From: Phorcus lineatus
Lineage: Eukaryota > Mollusca > Gastropoda > Trochida > Trochidae
Direction: 5' to 3'
Assembly (NCBI GenBank): GCA_921293015.1
Contig: OV121094.1
Coordinates: 37,198,054-37,262,053, forward strand
DNA length: 64,000 nt
Under the pieces are notes generated by a model. That model was not told the DNA's origin, did no database searches, and saw only the letters and a program-made list of their open reading frames with translations. The position numbers and the translations under genes were made by a program. Of this stretch, positions 1 to 12,136 are shown in pieces (position 1 is the first letter of the stretch; each line of letters begins with the position of its first letter).

Positions 1-358
1 TCATTCTTTTCATACTTAAAAGTTACATATTTAGATTATATTCATATTAATGGAAAAGTTTTGATTGTGATATCTTGTTATCTAGTATAAGAAGGAAGGG
101 CATTATTGGATTTTGTTGTAAAATTGTCAGTTTCTGAAAAATTATACCTTAAACATCTGTTTATCTCAATCTGCCGAGAGAATCTTTAAGATATGGTTAA
201 CATCTTTTAATCATCAGTTCCATTTTTAAATGATGACTCATTTTATAGATAGGATGTTGCAAATATCAAGTTTAAATACTTTTTTTATATCAAGCTTTTC
301 AGTGGATTTTGTTTGCAACATCCAAAATGATTTTGGATATATTTTTGTGAATATTTTA

Positions 359-581
359 AAAAAAAGGAAATTAAGCCAGTTTGATTTTGATAATTTTTCT
401 GCAAAAAACATTCCTGGAAAAGCAAGACACAGAACCATGAAAACTTATCCTAGGTGAGAATGAACTTGGAAATATTCTTGTAAAAGAGGAAATATAGCCA
501 GTTTGATTTTGATCATTTTTCTGCAAAAACCATTCCTAGACAAGCAAGCCAGATGCATGGAAACTGATCCGAGGTGAGAAT
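359..581. repeat. Tandem duplication, two ~100 bp copies
   Basis: Two direct copies, about 359-461 and 482-581, share a segment reading AGCCAGTTTGATTTTGAT and both end in a GAGGTGAGAAT-like or TAGGTGAGAAT-like motif. The spacing between equivalent points is about 122 bp. The copies have diverged by scattered substitutions. The rest of 1-690 shows no gene or element I recognise; short ORFs here are AT-rich and unconvincing. Confidence 0.75.
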
Positions 582-690
582 TACCCTCTCCTTACAGCCG
601 TTGTCAGACAGATGTACACGTGATAATGAGCTTACCCAACCTGAGCTCCACATAAGCAGAGGCCATCTTTCTTAGAAACAAGATGGAACC

Positions 691-855
691 TAGCCCTGCT
701 TCATGACTGTGTATATAAAGGAGCCTTTTTTACAGTCTACGTCCACATTCAGCAAGTCTAGAATGACTGAATACACAATATAAAATTAGGAGCCCAAAGA
801 AAAAAAATATTATGGATGAAGGAACAGTGAATTAATAAAAATTTTCATAGACTAA
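691..855 (-). mobile_element. Dispersed ~160 bp hairpin repeat, copy A (reverse)
   Basis: Reverse-strand copy of a family seen at least seven times in this window. The consensus begins near TTTAGTCTATGAAA, continues with TTCCTTCATCCATAATATT and CTTTGGGCTCC, then TCTAGACTTGCTGAATG, a hairpin around TATAAAAGGCTCCTTTATA, and ends CATGAAGCAGGACTA. It has no coding capacity, no pol III B box and no terminal inverted repeat that I can fix, so its class (SINE-like or MITE-like) is open. With copy B (1064-1209) it makes an inverted pair separated by about 208 bp. Confidence 0.75.
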
Positions 856-1063
856 CTTTATACTGGATGGAACCTACAAACCATAAGTCTTATCTGCACC
901 CAGACAACCATATAACCATGAAAACAAATTTGTGACTTACTTTATTTGTTAATATTCAGTAGGAAATTGTATAAAAAGGAGTCCTGTCTACCTTACTTCA
1001 TGTTTGTATAACTGAGGCACATTTTCTAGATTTAAAAAAAGGATTTTTAATTTTTTGCCTGTA

Positions 1064-1209
1064 TTAGTCTGTTATATTTGAATAGTTTACTGTTCCTTCA
1101 TCCATAATATTCATTTCTTTGGGCTCTGCAGTCAAATCTAGACTTGCTGAATGAGGACCTAGGCTGTATCAAAGGCTCCTTTTTTATACACAGTCATGAA
1201 GCAGAACTG
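1064..1209 (+). mobile_element. Dispersed ~160 bp hairpin repeat, copy B
   Basis: Forward copy of the same family as 691-855, in opposite orientation. It keeps the TTCCTTCATCCATAATATT block, TCTAGACTTGCTGAATG and the AAAGGCTCC core, with several substitutions and a degraded 3' end. The 765 bases after it (1210-1974) contain no gene or element I can recognise. Confidence 0.7.
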
Positions 1210-1974
1210 CCTGGATGAGAAACTAATGTTCAACCGATTGTACCAAACACAGGTTCATAGGTATAGTTCCAACAGGCTATGCAGACTTTAGTCTCTGTCA
1301 TTAAGTCTTTAACATAGGGTTAATTGCTGGGGAAGGTTCATGTTTGAGATTAGTGGTATGGTAAACATGATCTTCTTGTAGTTTTATTGGTGTTGTGACC
1401 TGTGAATGGTTGTAGGGAGATAGTACCTGTTGTGACCTCCATGTTTGATACGAGCGATCAAGTGGAACTCTGATCACGACTTTGAGATACACAAATGAAT
1501 CACCATCAATCCTTGTAATATTCGAACAACAAAAACAGTGACAAAGCATTTTCCTGAATCACTTGATGAGAGCAAATGACAGACTGTTTGTATTGATTTA
1601 TACTGTCGAGTGATTGTGGTTTTAATTAGCACTAATTACCCTGATGAATTGCTTTATGAAGCTGAATGGAAGAAAGGTAATATCATTTCATAATTCAATA
1701 CTCACAGGTAACTTGCATACCTGGAGTTCAGTCAAGCATGAAATCAGTCAAGCAGAAACAGTTAATGGTTATTGGTCAACCAAGTGAAGTAAGCTGTTGT
1801 CTTTAGGAATGAAGACCCATTGTTTCTGGTACGCTGTGTCTGTGACTTATCATTAAAGTCATTGCCCTGGGAATCACATGCGTTTCTCTGTACTTAATAT
1901 ATATTCCTTGTTGCCGGTGGAATACTTCTTGTTTTTGCTTTTTTGTTTTTTCTTGTTGAGCTGATACCAATTAG

Positions 1975-4648
1975 TTAAAGAGCCACTCTGTGATTTTCAT
2001 TACATATTATTTACCTTTGATACGGACCTAAATGTCATATGTGGTGATATAAAATCAAAACATCTTAACTTTTCATGTCCAAAAGATATATGACAACTAC
2101 TGGTTTTCCATGAAAATCTAAAAACAGCCTTATAAATGCACAGAGGTGTAGTTATCACGCCCAATAGACATGGATACTAGTTTTATAACCTAACTAACAC
2201 TATCAACTCCTAACTGCCCTCCTGACTGTTTTAGATAAGCCTTCAAAATTACGTTTGACTATTTGACGCGCGCCAGTGCCCGGTTTTCAATCATAATTGC
2301 GACGTTCTACCTTCATATTGTCACTGTAAAAAAACAATAAGCTTTAAAATGTATCTTTTGATAACAGTCAATACTTTACGAGTTTTTAAGAACTTGTAGA
2401 TTTGTAGATTTTTAATTGCTTTGGCAGGTTTCATTTTCACAAATCAGATTATTGTTGGAAGAAACGTAAAGTAGCTGCTCGTATTATTAAAATCAGTCTT
2501 TGAAATAAACTTGGAAACAGTCAGCCATAAAATGGCTACTTGGGCAAGTTTGATTGCACAATTGAATGAAAAAAATGAGAAGTTGCCATGGCAACGTCTT
2601 GAGTAAAAATTATCAAGTTACGCTTATCGGAGGGACCTTATTTCATTTAATGAATGAAGTAAGTATCAGAAAACATAAATACTGGTGTCGGCAAATCACA
2701 AATCTCTTCTGGACAATGGAGCAACTATTTTCTGAATCTGAACTGTATAAGGAGGATATTGTCAGAATCGTAGCACTATTTACTAGTTGCAATTCAAGAT
2801 GTCCGATATGCCCGTATTTGTCAGTACGTCAATAAAGCGATAAGAACCGGAGACCTTGTAAGTTGTAGATAAGTGTAGGAAAACAACAAGCCACTGAAAC
2901 AACATGTTAATTGTCTTCTGGAATTTCTGTCATCTTATCTCTCTTTCTGTGTAACAATGTCAGATGGACTGGTCTCGGCCTTATCTATCTGTAGACGGAC
3001 AGACAGATAGTATATTAGAGTCTCACCACATATTACCTGTAAATTTACATAATACATTTTCTTAATAAAATATATATGTGCCACTCTAAAAGAATTATGA
3101 GAGACTTGTACCAAAATAAAATATATATATATATACATGTAAGAGAGGAAATTGTGGAACTTGTGACCATTTGATAGAGGGGAAATCAATTAAACTCTAA
3201 AAAACATGCGGAGTTCAATGTTCATACCAACATGAAATGCAGTGCCCGAAATGTTATTTATTAAATTACATGTCAGGGATGCCACGAAAAATATATTGGC
3301 CAAACAGAGTATCTAAGGGGAAGGGTGAGGGTACACAAACAACAAATTAAGGACCCAAACACCCGCTGTATACCCCTCAGTGCACACATAGACTCGTGCG
3401 CAAAAGGAAAAACAATTAAATTTACAATCTTTCCATTATATCAACTGTCAACAGATGATCTAATGATGCGCAAAATAAAGGAAGAATTCTTTATTATAAA
3501 ATACTGTCCATCATTAAACAGATAGAGCGTGATCCGTTAAAAGTATAGATAATACTATACATAAACATGACAGTGATTAAAAAGCGTAAAAGATGTCACA
3601 TAAGGAACGAACACAATTTAAAAGATGATTATGTAAAAAGGAGATTTCGGTGGCGCTTGAGTATATAAAAACAGGTCCTGGCAGTGATAGACAAAAAAGA
3701 GTCATTTCTTTACATGATTTTATAGTTCAAGGGATCAAAGCAAATATACACAGAAACCACGGAAGGACATTTATTCTTATAGAAAATATAGAAATATAAA
3801 GAATAATTTTTTCAATTTTCTCTTCTTTCTACTGATCTGTCCCATTGCCTTTATGACATTTAAAAGGCAGTTGCCTTTTGACCGGATGTAGAATCTTAAT
3901 CATTAGGTATTGGATATATCTTCTTTGAATGCATAAAATATAAAGGTGTAATTTTCATGTACATACAGGAAAAAACAATGCTTCTTATAACATGAGTTAT
4001 AATTGTATCTTCGTTAGTTTTTATAATTAGTAAACTTAAAGTTTTAATTTAAGTCTAAATCCCACTGGAGGAATTGACTCTGTCATATTGGTTTCCAAAC
4101 CACTGGGAATTAAAATTGGTTGAAATTTGTGCTTTGTTCTACCATATGATGTGTTGTCAAATACTTCCAAACCCTGCAAGAATTCAATGCCGAATCCTTA
4201 TCATTTTGCGTTTTGAATAATAAATATGGATTTGCTTTGGCTTGCTTTAAGTGATAGAGTATGTTAAAAAACCTTGATATCATAGCTTGCATGTCCATTC
4301 CAAATGTCAAATATTGAATATTTTCTTTTTTCATGTGATTTTCAAAGAAATTCCTTATACATTTATAGAAGCCGAAGTTATAGATCATATATTTACATGA
4401 TTACAAGTCATGTGACCATATTTGTCTTTTATCTGCTATAGATATATTTCCAAAACTATGTTTGACTGATTGTGATGCCCAAACTGCAGCACATGTATTT
4501 TGGTTTTTATCAAATCACAACTTCAACATTGCTATAACACTAACCCAAGAAGCACAACAGTTTTTAACAACGGTCAGTTCTTGATAAAATAACAACATCG
4601 ATATGATCGGACAAATTTGACTACATTGACATTCGCTGTCACTTTTAA
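1975..4648. mobile_element. Two partial TTAA inverted-repeat elements flanking a ~2.1 kb insert
   Basis: The left end at 1975 is TTAA followed by AGAGCCACTCTGTGATTTTC. The right end at 4645-4648 is TTAA preceded by ATTCGCTGTCACTT, an inverted relative of the left end. Segments 2190-2340 and 4450-4644 both align by eye with the intact element at 43729-44215. Because the central block (AATTACGTTTGA-like through GTCACT-like) occurs in both, this is not one copy split cleanly. It is more likely two truncated copies or a duplication, separated by sequence that includes a Penelope-like fragment. The TTAA flank is the target-site preference known for piggyBac-type transposons; assignment to that superfamily is inference. 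Confidence 0.55.
3205..3525 (+). mobile_element. Penelope-like retroelement fragment, GIY-YIG endonuclease domain
   Basis: The translated fragment contains C-x2-C (ITCQGC), then KYIGQTEYLRGRVRVHKQQI, then SAHIDSCAKG, and ends KEEFFIIKYCPSLNR just before a stop. This order (Cys pair, Y-I-G, Arg of the LR.R segment, HI..C, E..FI......P.LN) is the C-terminal GIY-YIG endonuclease of Penelope-like elements, which cuts target DNA for retrotransposition. The reverse transcriptase that should lie upstream is not recognisable, so this is a decayed 3' remnant. It sits between two partial TTAA elements. Confidence 0.75.
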
Positions 4649-5806
4649 AAACTCTAAATTGTCAACTGCAGTCAGCCAGGCCCTCTGATCCAGACCCAAG
4701 TCATGAGTTATTCTTGCAGTGAGAGAGAGTAAGTGTGATATATACACAGATTACGGGACATACCTACCCCAGGAGTCATCTGCTTGTGTTATTTCAGTTC
4801 TCGTCCCCACACAACACATATACCACACACTGACAAACCAACCCGCCCCAGGCTCTAATTGCTTGTAAGAAAACCTTTGTAGGCTTCTTGTAATGGATGA
4901 AAGCAATCGGTTTGCGTTGGTGTGGGGAAATGTTTTCTGTTACCTGTGGGTTACCTCTCGTTTACTTACTTGCTACCGGGGTACTTTGATTTCAACAATA
5001 AAGTTCTAAAATAGTTGCTAGATGTATTGGGTATTGTTCGTTTGAGTGATTTCGGGTTTGTAGCACTGTGAAAAGGGATTCTTTATAAAGTTTTAAGTAG
5101 TTTGAAATAGTATTTAAAAGCATATCTAATGATACAGTTCACTGCATGGGTACACACACACTATAAGAAAATAATATATAAAATTTACTGATTTTTTGTA
5201 GCTGTGCTCATTTCCAATGAAAATAAATCTTTCAAAAGCACATATTCAAACCAAAATGGTTTTCTTAAAAACAATTTAGAAACTCAAATGCCTTAGTACT
5301 TTGACCAAATGTTTTATGATTACGTGAAAGCTTTTTCTGAGTGAAAATGTTTTCATTCAAAACTTTAGTTTTGATATCTACAAATCTCTCAGCATCCTGA
5401 AGGTAATGTTTTATTTGTGACTCACTGAAAAAATCAACTTTTTTTTACCTCAGTATTGAAACTATTTACATCTTATCTCAGGATGTCGTAAAACTCCAGT
5501 GCAATCAAGCAAACTTGTTATATTTCCTTTCATCATTAATCCTGTAGCTGAATAATGTTTTTGCACCCAGTGAAGCTTATAGCTGTACACAGAATGATGT
5601 CACTGTATATTTTGTTATCATCTGCACAGCATCGGGAGGAAGATTGCACGAGGCACTATTAACCAATAGAAGATTCATGTAAGAGATAAACATTCGCGCT
5701 TGTAAAGCTGAATCCATGCAACATCAGATGTAAGTAGTCTTTGATGTGCGTTTCCGACCAGCAATGCAAGGCATGGTCCTGGAAGCGCCAGGAGCAGTTT
5801 GTGGTC
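4649..5806. other. No gene seen
   Basis: AT-rich non-coding sequence. I see no exon, RNA gene or repeat family I can name. Only short incidental ORFs are present. Confidence 0.6.
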
Positions 5807-6002
5807 TTATCTAAACCCGGACACACCGCCTGCGCCCCTTCCTAATTTGTCAGTGATAATTGCAGTGATCCCAAGTATTCTGGGTAAGGCGAGAGGCTGT
5901 GTAATGCCTGGCTTATCTCTCCTTATCTCTGCTATCTGCTTACTTATCACATTTACAGGCCGGCTTCACGGGGGTCATCAGTCGCACAGATAATGAGGAT
6001 AA
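5807..6002. promoter_or_regulatory. GATA-site cluster, candidate enhancer
   Basis: Seven WGATAR matches lie within 196 bp: 5807-5812, 5854-5859, 5913-5918, 5923-5928, 5932-5937, 5944-5949 and 5988-5993, plus a GGATAA at 5997-6002. With even base composition about 0.4 would be expected on both strands. The segment is also less AT-rich than its surroundings. GATA factors bind such clusters in animal enhancers. The function here is inferred, and the target gene is unknown (the nearest recognised CDS is 28 kb away). Confidence 0.45.
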
Positions 6003-9000
6003 CTTGATTAGAGCAGCTAAAGGATACCGGCTGCATCACTGCTCTGTGTCTCGGTCATACCTGCATGGCTGTTGTTTTAAAGTAACTATCATTAGTGTAT
6101 GCAGTGTATGAAAATTGCTCCTCTGGCAACCCCGATTTACCTGCTACAGGTTGGCAATAAAATGATTTTATCTTAATTTTGCCATTTCATTTGAAATTTT
6201 TCAAGCTTATTTTAAAAAACTTTTTTCAGTTGAAATAGAATATGTGACCAACCTTCTTCTAATGAACTCTTCCTTAGCAGGGAAAGCATGGATGGATAAG
6301 TCTTAATTCTCACTCAAATATTTAGTTAGATTTGGAGTTTTGAGTAATCCCTATTTGCATTTGGTTCACCCTTATATTTTGAATAAGGATTGTATATTGA
6401 AATTGAATTGAAGGACGTGTTTAATTCTATTCAGGTCTGTTACATTATGTATTCATAAGTTTGCTAGTTGTGGCTTCGATTATTTTGAAGCTTATTTCCA
6501 GAAGTTTAACATTCATAATGAGTAACACTGATTTATTTCAATACGAGTCGGACACAAGTTGGCATCATATTCTCAGAGTGTTCCAATTAAGCTGGATATC
6601 AGTGGAGAGGATATCAGCAATGATTGGCTGTGACAGGAGATTTCCTACATAAGGCCTGTAACATGCAAACCATAAACTGAGATTGAGTTAATGCCTTCAT
6701 CATTGCTAATCATAATCAGGCTCGGCTAACGAGCTTCTCAGCATACCTGGGCTGAGCATACCTGGTCTGAGGTGAGACAAGGTGTTAAACATCAGCCACA
6801 CTGGGTCTATCAGGAGTGATGATGTAGATGGGTCAAACATGCCTACATCATGGTACACTGTAAACATCTCCATGGAACTTGTGTCTATCCTAAGCTCCCT
6901 AACCAGAGATGGCCAAAACAGTGTGTTTGATTCAGTTTAACATTCATTCTTAACCCCATATTCCAAAAAATAGTTTTAAGACAATAGTTGATCCTTGATT
7001 TATATCTTTTGTAATCAATTCTTACTTCTTTAAATTGGTTATTCAGGATATCCAACAGGATTTCTCTGATAATGATTTAAATTTCATTTTGATAGGAACA
7101 GATATGAAAGTATTGTGATAAGAAAATCAATGTAGTATACAAGTATGTACTTATCTTCTTTACTTTACCTTTCACGGTAAACATTTCTCTTTGTACTATT
7201 TCTTGATTAATGTTTCAGACAGTTATTCTTTGACTGTGTGATAAATAGTTGCCAAACAATCAGAGTGGCCATCCTACAGGAATCATAAACAAGACATTAA
7301 CAAGAGCATTGACCTGGAACCTACCATTAACTAATGATAGGCCATCCTATAGTAATGCATCAAAATAAACTGTTAATTTTGTATCATGGAATATAGAAAG
7401 AGGAGATATTCCTGGAGGGAGGGGGGGGGGGGGGGTAAATTTAAATAAAAAATTCTAAAGATGGGGGAAGCGGGGGTTTTGAACCTCCTGAACCCAATCC
7501 CTGGATCTCCATTGACTTGAAATGACCTGGAACTTACAGTTTACTGAAGAAAGGTCATCCTTAAATATTCTAACAAAATAACTTTTTGAAGTGTTTGAAT
7601 TATCTAGGCCAGTTTCTCATTTAATTATTGTTCAGAAATGTAAAGGAATTAATGCAAAATACACCTGGAATACACCTGATAACCTTCCAGTGGAGAGAAG
7701 GGATGCTGAAGGTTGCTTTTCCTGTTTCTGTTTCTGTGGAGTGTCTTGTGCTGATGTATCGCTCTCTCGAAATAACAGTCATCATCAATTATGTAGACTT
7801 TGAATTCTTCATCCTGGCTGGTAGCATTTCAGTTATACTCCCAGAGTTTATATCAATCATTAAAGGTGTATTCTTTTGACAGGTAGAATTAAGAAGAAAA
7901 AAAAGCTATTTAGAGGCTTTCATTTTGTTTAAATTTTTCAGCTACCATTATAGAATCACTACTGTCAGTCGAAAGGTCATTATACATACAGCGGTCATTA
8001 CACATACTGTGGTCATCAAACATACAGCAATATTACACTGAAATGTTTCACTTTAGCCTAAGTTTGATACACATTTTGGTTTGATGTTTGTTTGTGTCAG
8101 TACAGTCAAAGATGCAAATCAAGACATTTTCCCTGAAAACTTAATTTCAAAGAATTTTATAGAACTGATAAAAACTGAAAATCTAAATAAATTTAAATAT
8201 TGTCAATAACAAGACAGTGTGGTGTACCCCACTTCCTCGATTAAAATGTTGTAAGATTAATTATCAAACAAAGTTAATCCAACAAGAACCATCTCCCCAT
8301 GACAATGATAATTATACCCCTCCCTCCCAACCCCCTGCATGGTACCCTTTGCAGACCCCTTAGGCCTGTGGTGCTTAGATGAACCCATGGCGCTGGCACC
8401 AGGATAACGGTAAACTCGCAGCCTTAAAGTCTGTGATACCAGGCGCTTCTGTGAAAGGTTCCAGTAAACTCAGAGCTTGTGTCAGGTGATAGGAGTTGTT
8501 CCTGTAAGGTTCTGGCTGGGTTTGTTTAGTTTTACAACCAGAGAGGCAGGAGGTTGGCGCTAGATGGAAAGAAAGCAGATAGATGACCCAGGCCTTGTTA
8601 CTACAGTTTACATGCTGAGAGAGTTTATTTTTTCTCACCAGGGAATAAGATGTGTGTTTGTATATCCATACTGCTTGGGTGAGTGCGTATAGAGATACAT
8701 GTTATTCTTCATATCAATGAAGCTGGTAGCCTGTCAGCTCTTTAACCACCAGTTTTGTGGTAAATGTGCAGTCTTTCTGTTAGCGCTTTTCATCATTGTC
8801 AGTTATTTGGTTCAATATCTTTCTCTACCTCAGTTTTGAAGAGGTAAGAATTCAAAGAAAGCGCCGCAAGCTTTTGTCTTTTATATTCAGTCACTGACAA
8901 TCATCATCATAAAGTTTTTCTCAATATAAATTTATGTTACTTGTACTGTCTTTTTGAGATTGACGGATTCTTTTTGAATCTGAAGAATGTGATGTTTTAT

Positions 9001-10404
9001 CTCAATGTCAAATTGAAAAGAGTGGTTCATTCTTTCAGGACTACAGAACTTTTGTCTGTGCACCTTTTCATCAACTTCTTCTTAAAGCATTTATATAAGA
9101 AAGTAAAGAAGTCACTTTGTTGTGGTCCTCTGAAAGATGAAGTTGTCCTCATAAAGTTTAAATGATTGATTAAAAGATGAACTTGTCCTCTGAAAGATTA
9201 AATGGTCCTCTGATAAATGCCTTTTTACAGTTAGTTGGTTATCATCCAAGGTAATTAATTGAGATAACCAAATTAAAAATTGGGGGAGCTCCCTGCGGGG
9301 TCAACTTTATGGGAGGGAGCTGAACTACCCAGGTCCTGCAGTACACATGCAGTGCGTGGAGCCGTGGGAGGCCATGTGTGTAACCTCACTCACTGTGTGA
9401 CAGGCTGGTCAGCCAGGGCCTGGGGGTATCTGGGGGATATTCACTGGTCAGTGTTTATGGCTTGTTAATGTCCAGGTATGCACTGGTCACTGAAGCCCAC
9501 ACACCGGACATTCTGACCATACCTGGGGCATTAAACCCCTATTCAATCACCATAAAGCTTTCATGTTGGATTAAGTGTATCAAAATACAGGGAAACAGTT
9601 TGTAGAAGGAATCTTATGGTAAAATGTTTGGTATTTTCATGTAGATTTTGAAAAGAAACAAGTGGAACTAGTAAGATAAAAATATGCTCTATATATAACT
9701 ACTTTTAATAAATTAAACAGAAGGAATATGATTAATTATAAATTGTCTCCTCACCCCTCCTACCATGTTTTGAACTATAAAGTTTTGAAATATAAAATTC
9801 AAAAAATTTCAATTGGATTATTACCATTGATTTAGCATATGGAGCATATTTTTTTTCATAATATCAAATAGAATGCCAAAAATAAAAGACCCCAACGCTC
9901 CTCCCCCTTTGAAATGCCACTTGAATATTTAGTTTTATTTTCCTGAACTAAAAATTTTAAGGTTGAATTTTTTCTTAATGTATGAAAAATAGTAATGAAG
10001 CTAAGTTTACAAACAATGTATAACATATTTTGTGCATGAGCAGTGTGGAACTTTGCCCGGTATATGAAAGGTCCCTATATTTACTCCAATAAGCACTCTC
10101 TCAGGGGTTGTCCGCGTATTATGTACCCGACAAGTGGTTACTGGGTATCGTGTACAATCCCTACCTGATAAGTGGTTACCGCGCGTTACCGACCCCACCT
10201 GGCTTAGATATCAATATCTTACAGGGATCACTCACTCTGATCTTGGTAACCACATACCCCCATATGAACTTTACGACAGGCTGGTGTGTAGCTGTGAAAT
10301 ACTTGTGGTTTACCACAGGGTCTCTAACCTGTGTAACTGTATCTCACTCTAGTAATACCTGCTGGTTAACAGGGTGACATTAAGCTGATCCTTGTAACGA
10401 AATC
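6003..10404. other. Non-coding, no gene seen; G15 tract at 7421-7435
   Basis: No convincing exon was found on either strand. A run of 15 G at 7421-7435 lies in a G-rich patch. Around 9120-9225 there are short degenerate repeats of a TTGTCCTCTGAAAGAT-like unit. ORFs of up to 89 codons here have no recognisable domain and no codon pattern that sets them apart. Confidence 0.55.
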
Positions 10405-10740
10405 CCTCCCAACACTATACCCTTCGTCTTCGTCTTCCTATCTCCCCTCACCCTCCTAACAATCCTGTCACCACTAGTCCGCTGATACTCTTTCCTCACC
10501 CCAAATATTCACTCTCCATCAACCCTACTCCCACAATACCCATCCTCTCTCCATGGAATCCCCAATCACTCCTCACCACTTCCCATCCTCCAATCACCCA
10601 TACTTCTTCCATACCAATCCATCCTCCCTACTTCTTTCCATATCCATGCCCTCTATACACTCTCCAAAAGCGGCCCTCACCCCTTCCTATCGTCCTACCC
10701 TAACTTCATCCCTACCCCTGCATCAACCCTTAGTAACTTT
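10405..10740. repeat. Strand-asymmetric C/T-rich low-complexity tract
   Basis: About 340 bases made almost entirely of C, T and A on the plus strand, with only scattered G. CCTC, CATCC and CACTC words recur. The open frame across it (Ser, Pro, His and Leu rich) follows from this composition and is not a gene. Confidence 0.7.
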
Positions 10741-11972
10741 CGTTTACTCTTCCTTTCACCATACCATCTCAGCGTCAACATTTCTAGTTTCTGTAAGTGG
10801 CAGTCCAGAGGGCCGTTCTAGGGTTCTTTTTATAAAATTCTGTTGATAATTTGCATATTTGATAGGTAAACTCTTCTTTATAGGTGAATATGAAAATTCC
10901 CACATCTGACACTTTTTGGAGCTTTTATCTATTTGCTCATTTATCAATATATATATATTTGGTTAAGTGGTTAATGTTTATTTCATGATTAATACCAATC
11001 GTGTCCATTATAAGATGCCTGGCTGTGCAGGCGTATTTCTTACTGTCATCAAGTTATCTTCATATTATTACAAGTCTTATAATCATCTGAATTGAAGTTT
11101 GGTCTTGTTGTCCACCATTTTTGCAGTCAGCCTTCTAGTTGACCTGAGTGTTTTCTGGTGTAACATGGTTTTAACTGACACATTTAATCTACCTTTGATC
11201 AAGATCCCACATCAATATTGGCATAAACATTCTTGCACAGTGACTAATCCATTCAAGTTGAATCTTTGATCCCCATTGTCCAGTCCCATGACATGTTGTT
11301 AGGGAAGTGTGACCCCAGTTAAATAACGAGTTGTGAGGACAACCCTACCGGACCCAGTAGCCCAATGGAGGGAAATCTCCATTGTCCAATGTCCACTGTG
11401 TCCTTGTTTACCTACCAGCTTACTCAGCTAGTGAAGGGCCAGGATGTTACACAACCCCCCCTTAGGGGAAACCAGAGAAATCAGGGGAGATAATCTGCAT
11501 CATGGCTGGACAGGTTTGGTGTATGTATTACCTAATCTGATGTAGAGCATGCATCTCACTCAATAGACACTGTCCATTTGACAGATCAATCATGGCTCGA
11601 GACAGGGATGGTCAGCTTGACCTCTGGTCATCATGTATCTGCTAATGCCAAGTCTCTGAAAATATTCACTCATTGATAACATTATTTTTTTTAAAAGGAT
11701 GATTTAAACAAAAAAGTTTAAAGGAACCTCATAAGAAAAGGAAGACATGCTTTTTGATTGGTGTCTTTTGGCTAGGGGAATTAAGGTTTTAAGATTCTGA
11801 TGTACAGAAGATTCTGATGTACAGACTTTTGATAAGACTAACAGTTAACTATGGCAGACTTGATTATTTTGAGAAGTTTTGAAGACAGGTGATATTCTGC
11901 AGATGCTGTTCAGCAATATTTGTTTGATAAAAACTTCTGTACACAACTAAAATGGTCAGAGGGCCTTTCAAT
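10741..11972. other. No gene seen
   Basis: Non-coding, AT-rich. The only structure noted is a 19-bp direct duplication of an AGATTCTGATGTACAG-like word near 11797-11830. Confidence 0.55.
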
Positions 11973-12136
11973 AGGTCTATGAAATTTTTTAATAATTTAC
12001 TGTTCCTTCATCCATAATATTTTTTTTCTTTGGGCTCCTAATTTCATATGTGTATTCAATCAATCTAGACTTGCTGGAAGTGGACCTCGACTGTATAAAA
12101 GGCTCCTTTATATACACAGTCATGAAGCAGGACTAG
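11973..12136 (+). mobile_element. Dispersed ~160 bp hairpin repeat, copy C
   Basis: Well-preserved forward copy. It shows the TCCATAATATTTTTTTTCTT block, GGGCTCCTAATTTCATA, TCTAGACTTGCTGGAAG, then TATAAAAGGCTCCTTTATA and CATGAAGCAGGACTAG at the end. The sequence from 12137 to 13256 holds no recognised feature. Confidence 0.8.

Noticed and set aside
2566-2835. 89-codon ORF next to the Penelope fragment
   Set aside because: No reverse-transcriptase motif and no similarity to the expected upstream part of the element.
7395-7505. Possible copy of the GGCGGATCC MITE around the G15 tract
   Set aside because: Shares a G-run and a GGATC-like end but lacks the inverted ends; similarity may be compositional.
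10553-10846. 97-codon plus-strand ORF
   Set aside because: Lies in the C/T-rich low-complexity tract; the Ser/Pro/His composition follows from base bias.
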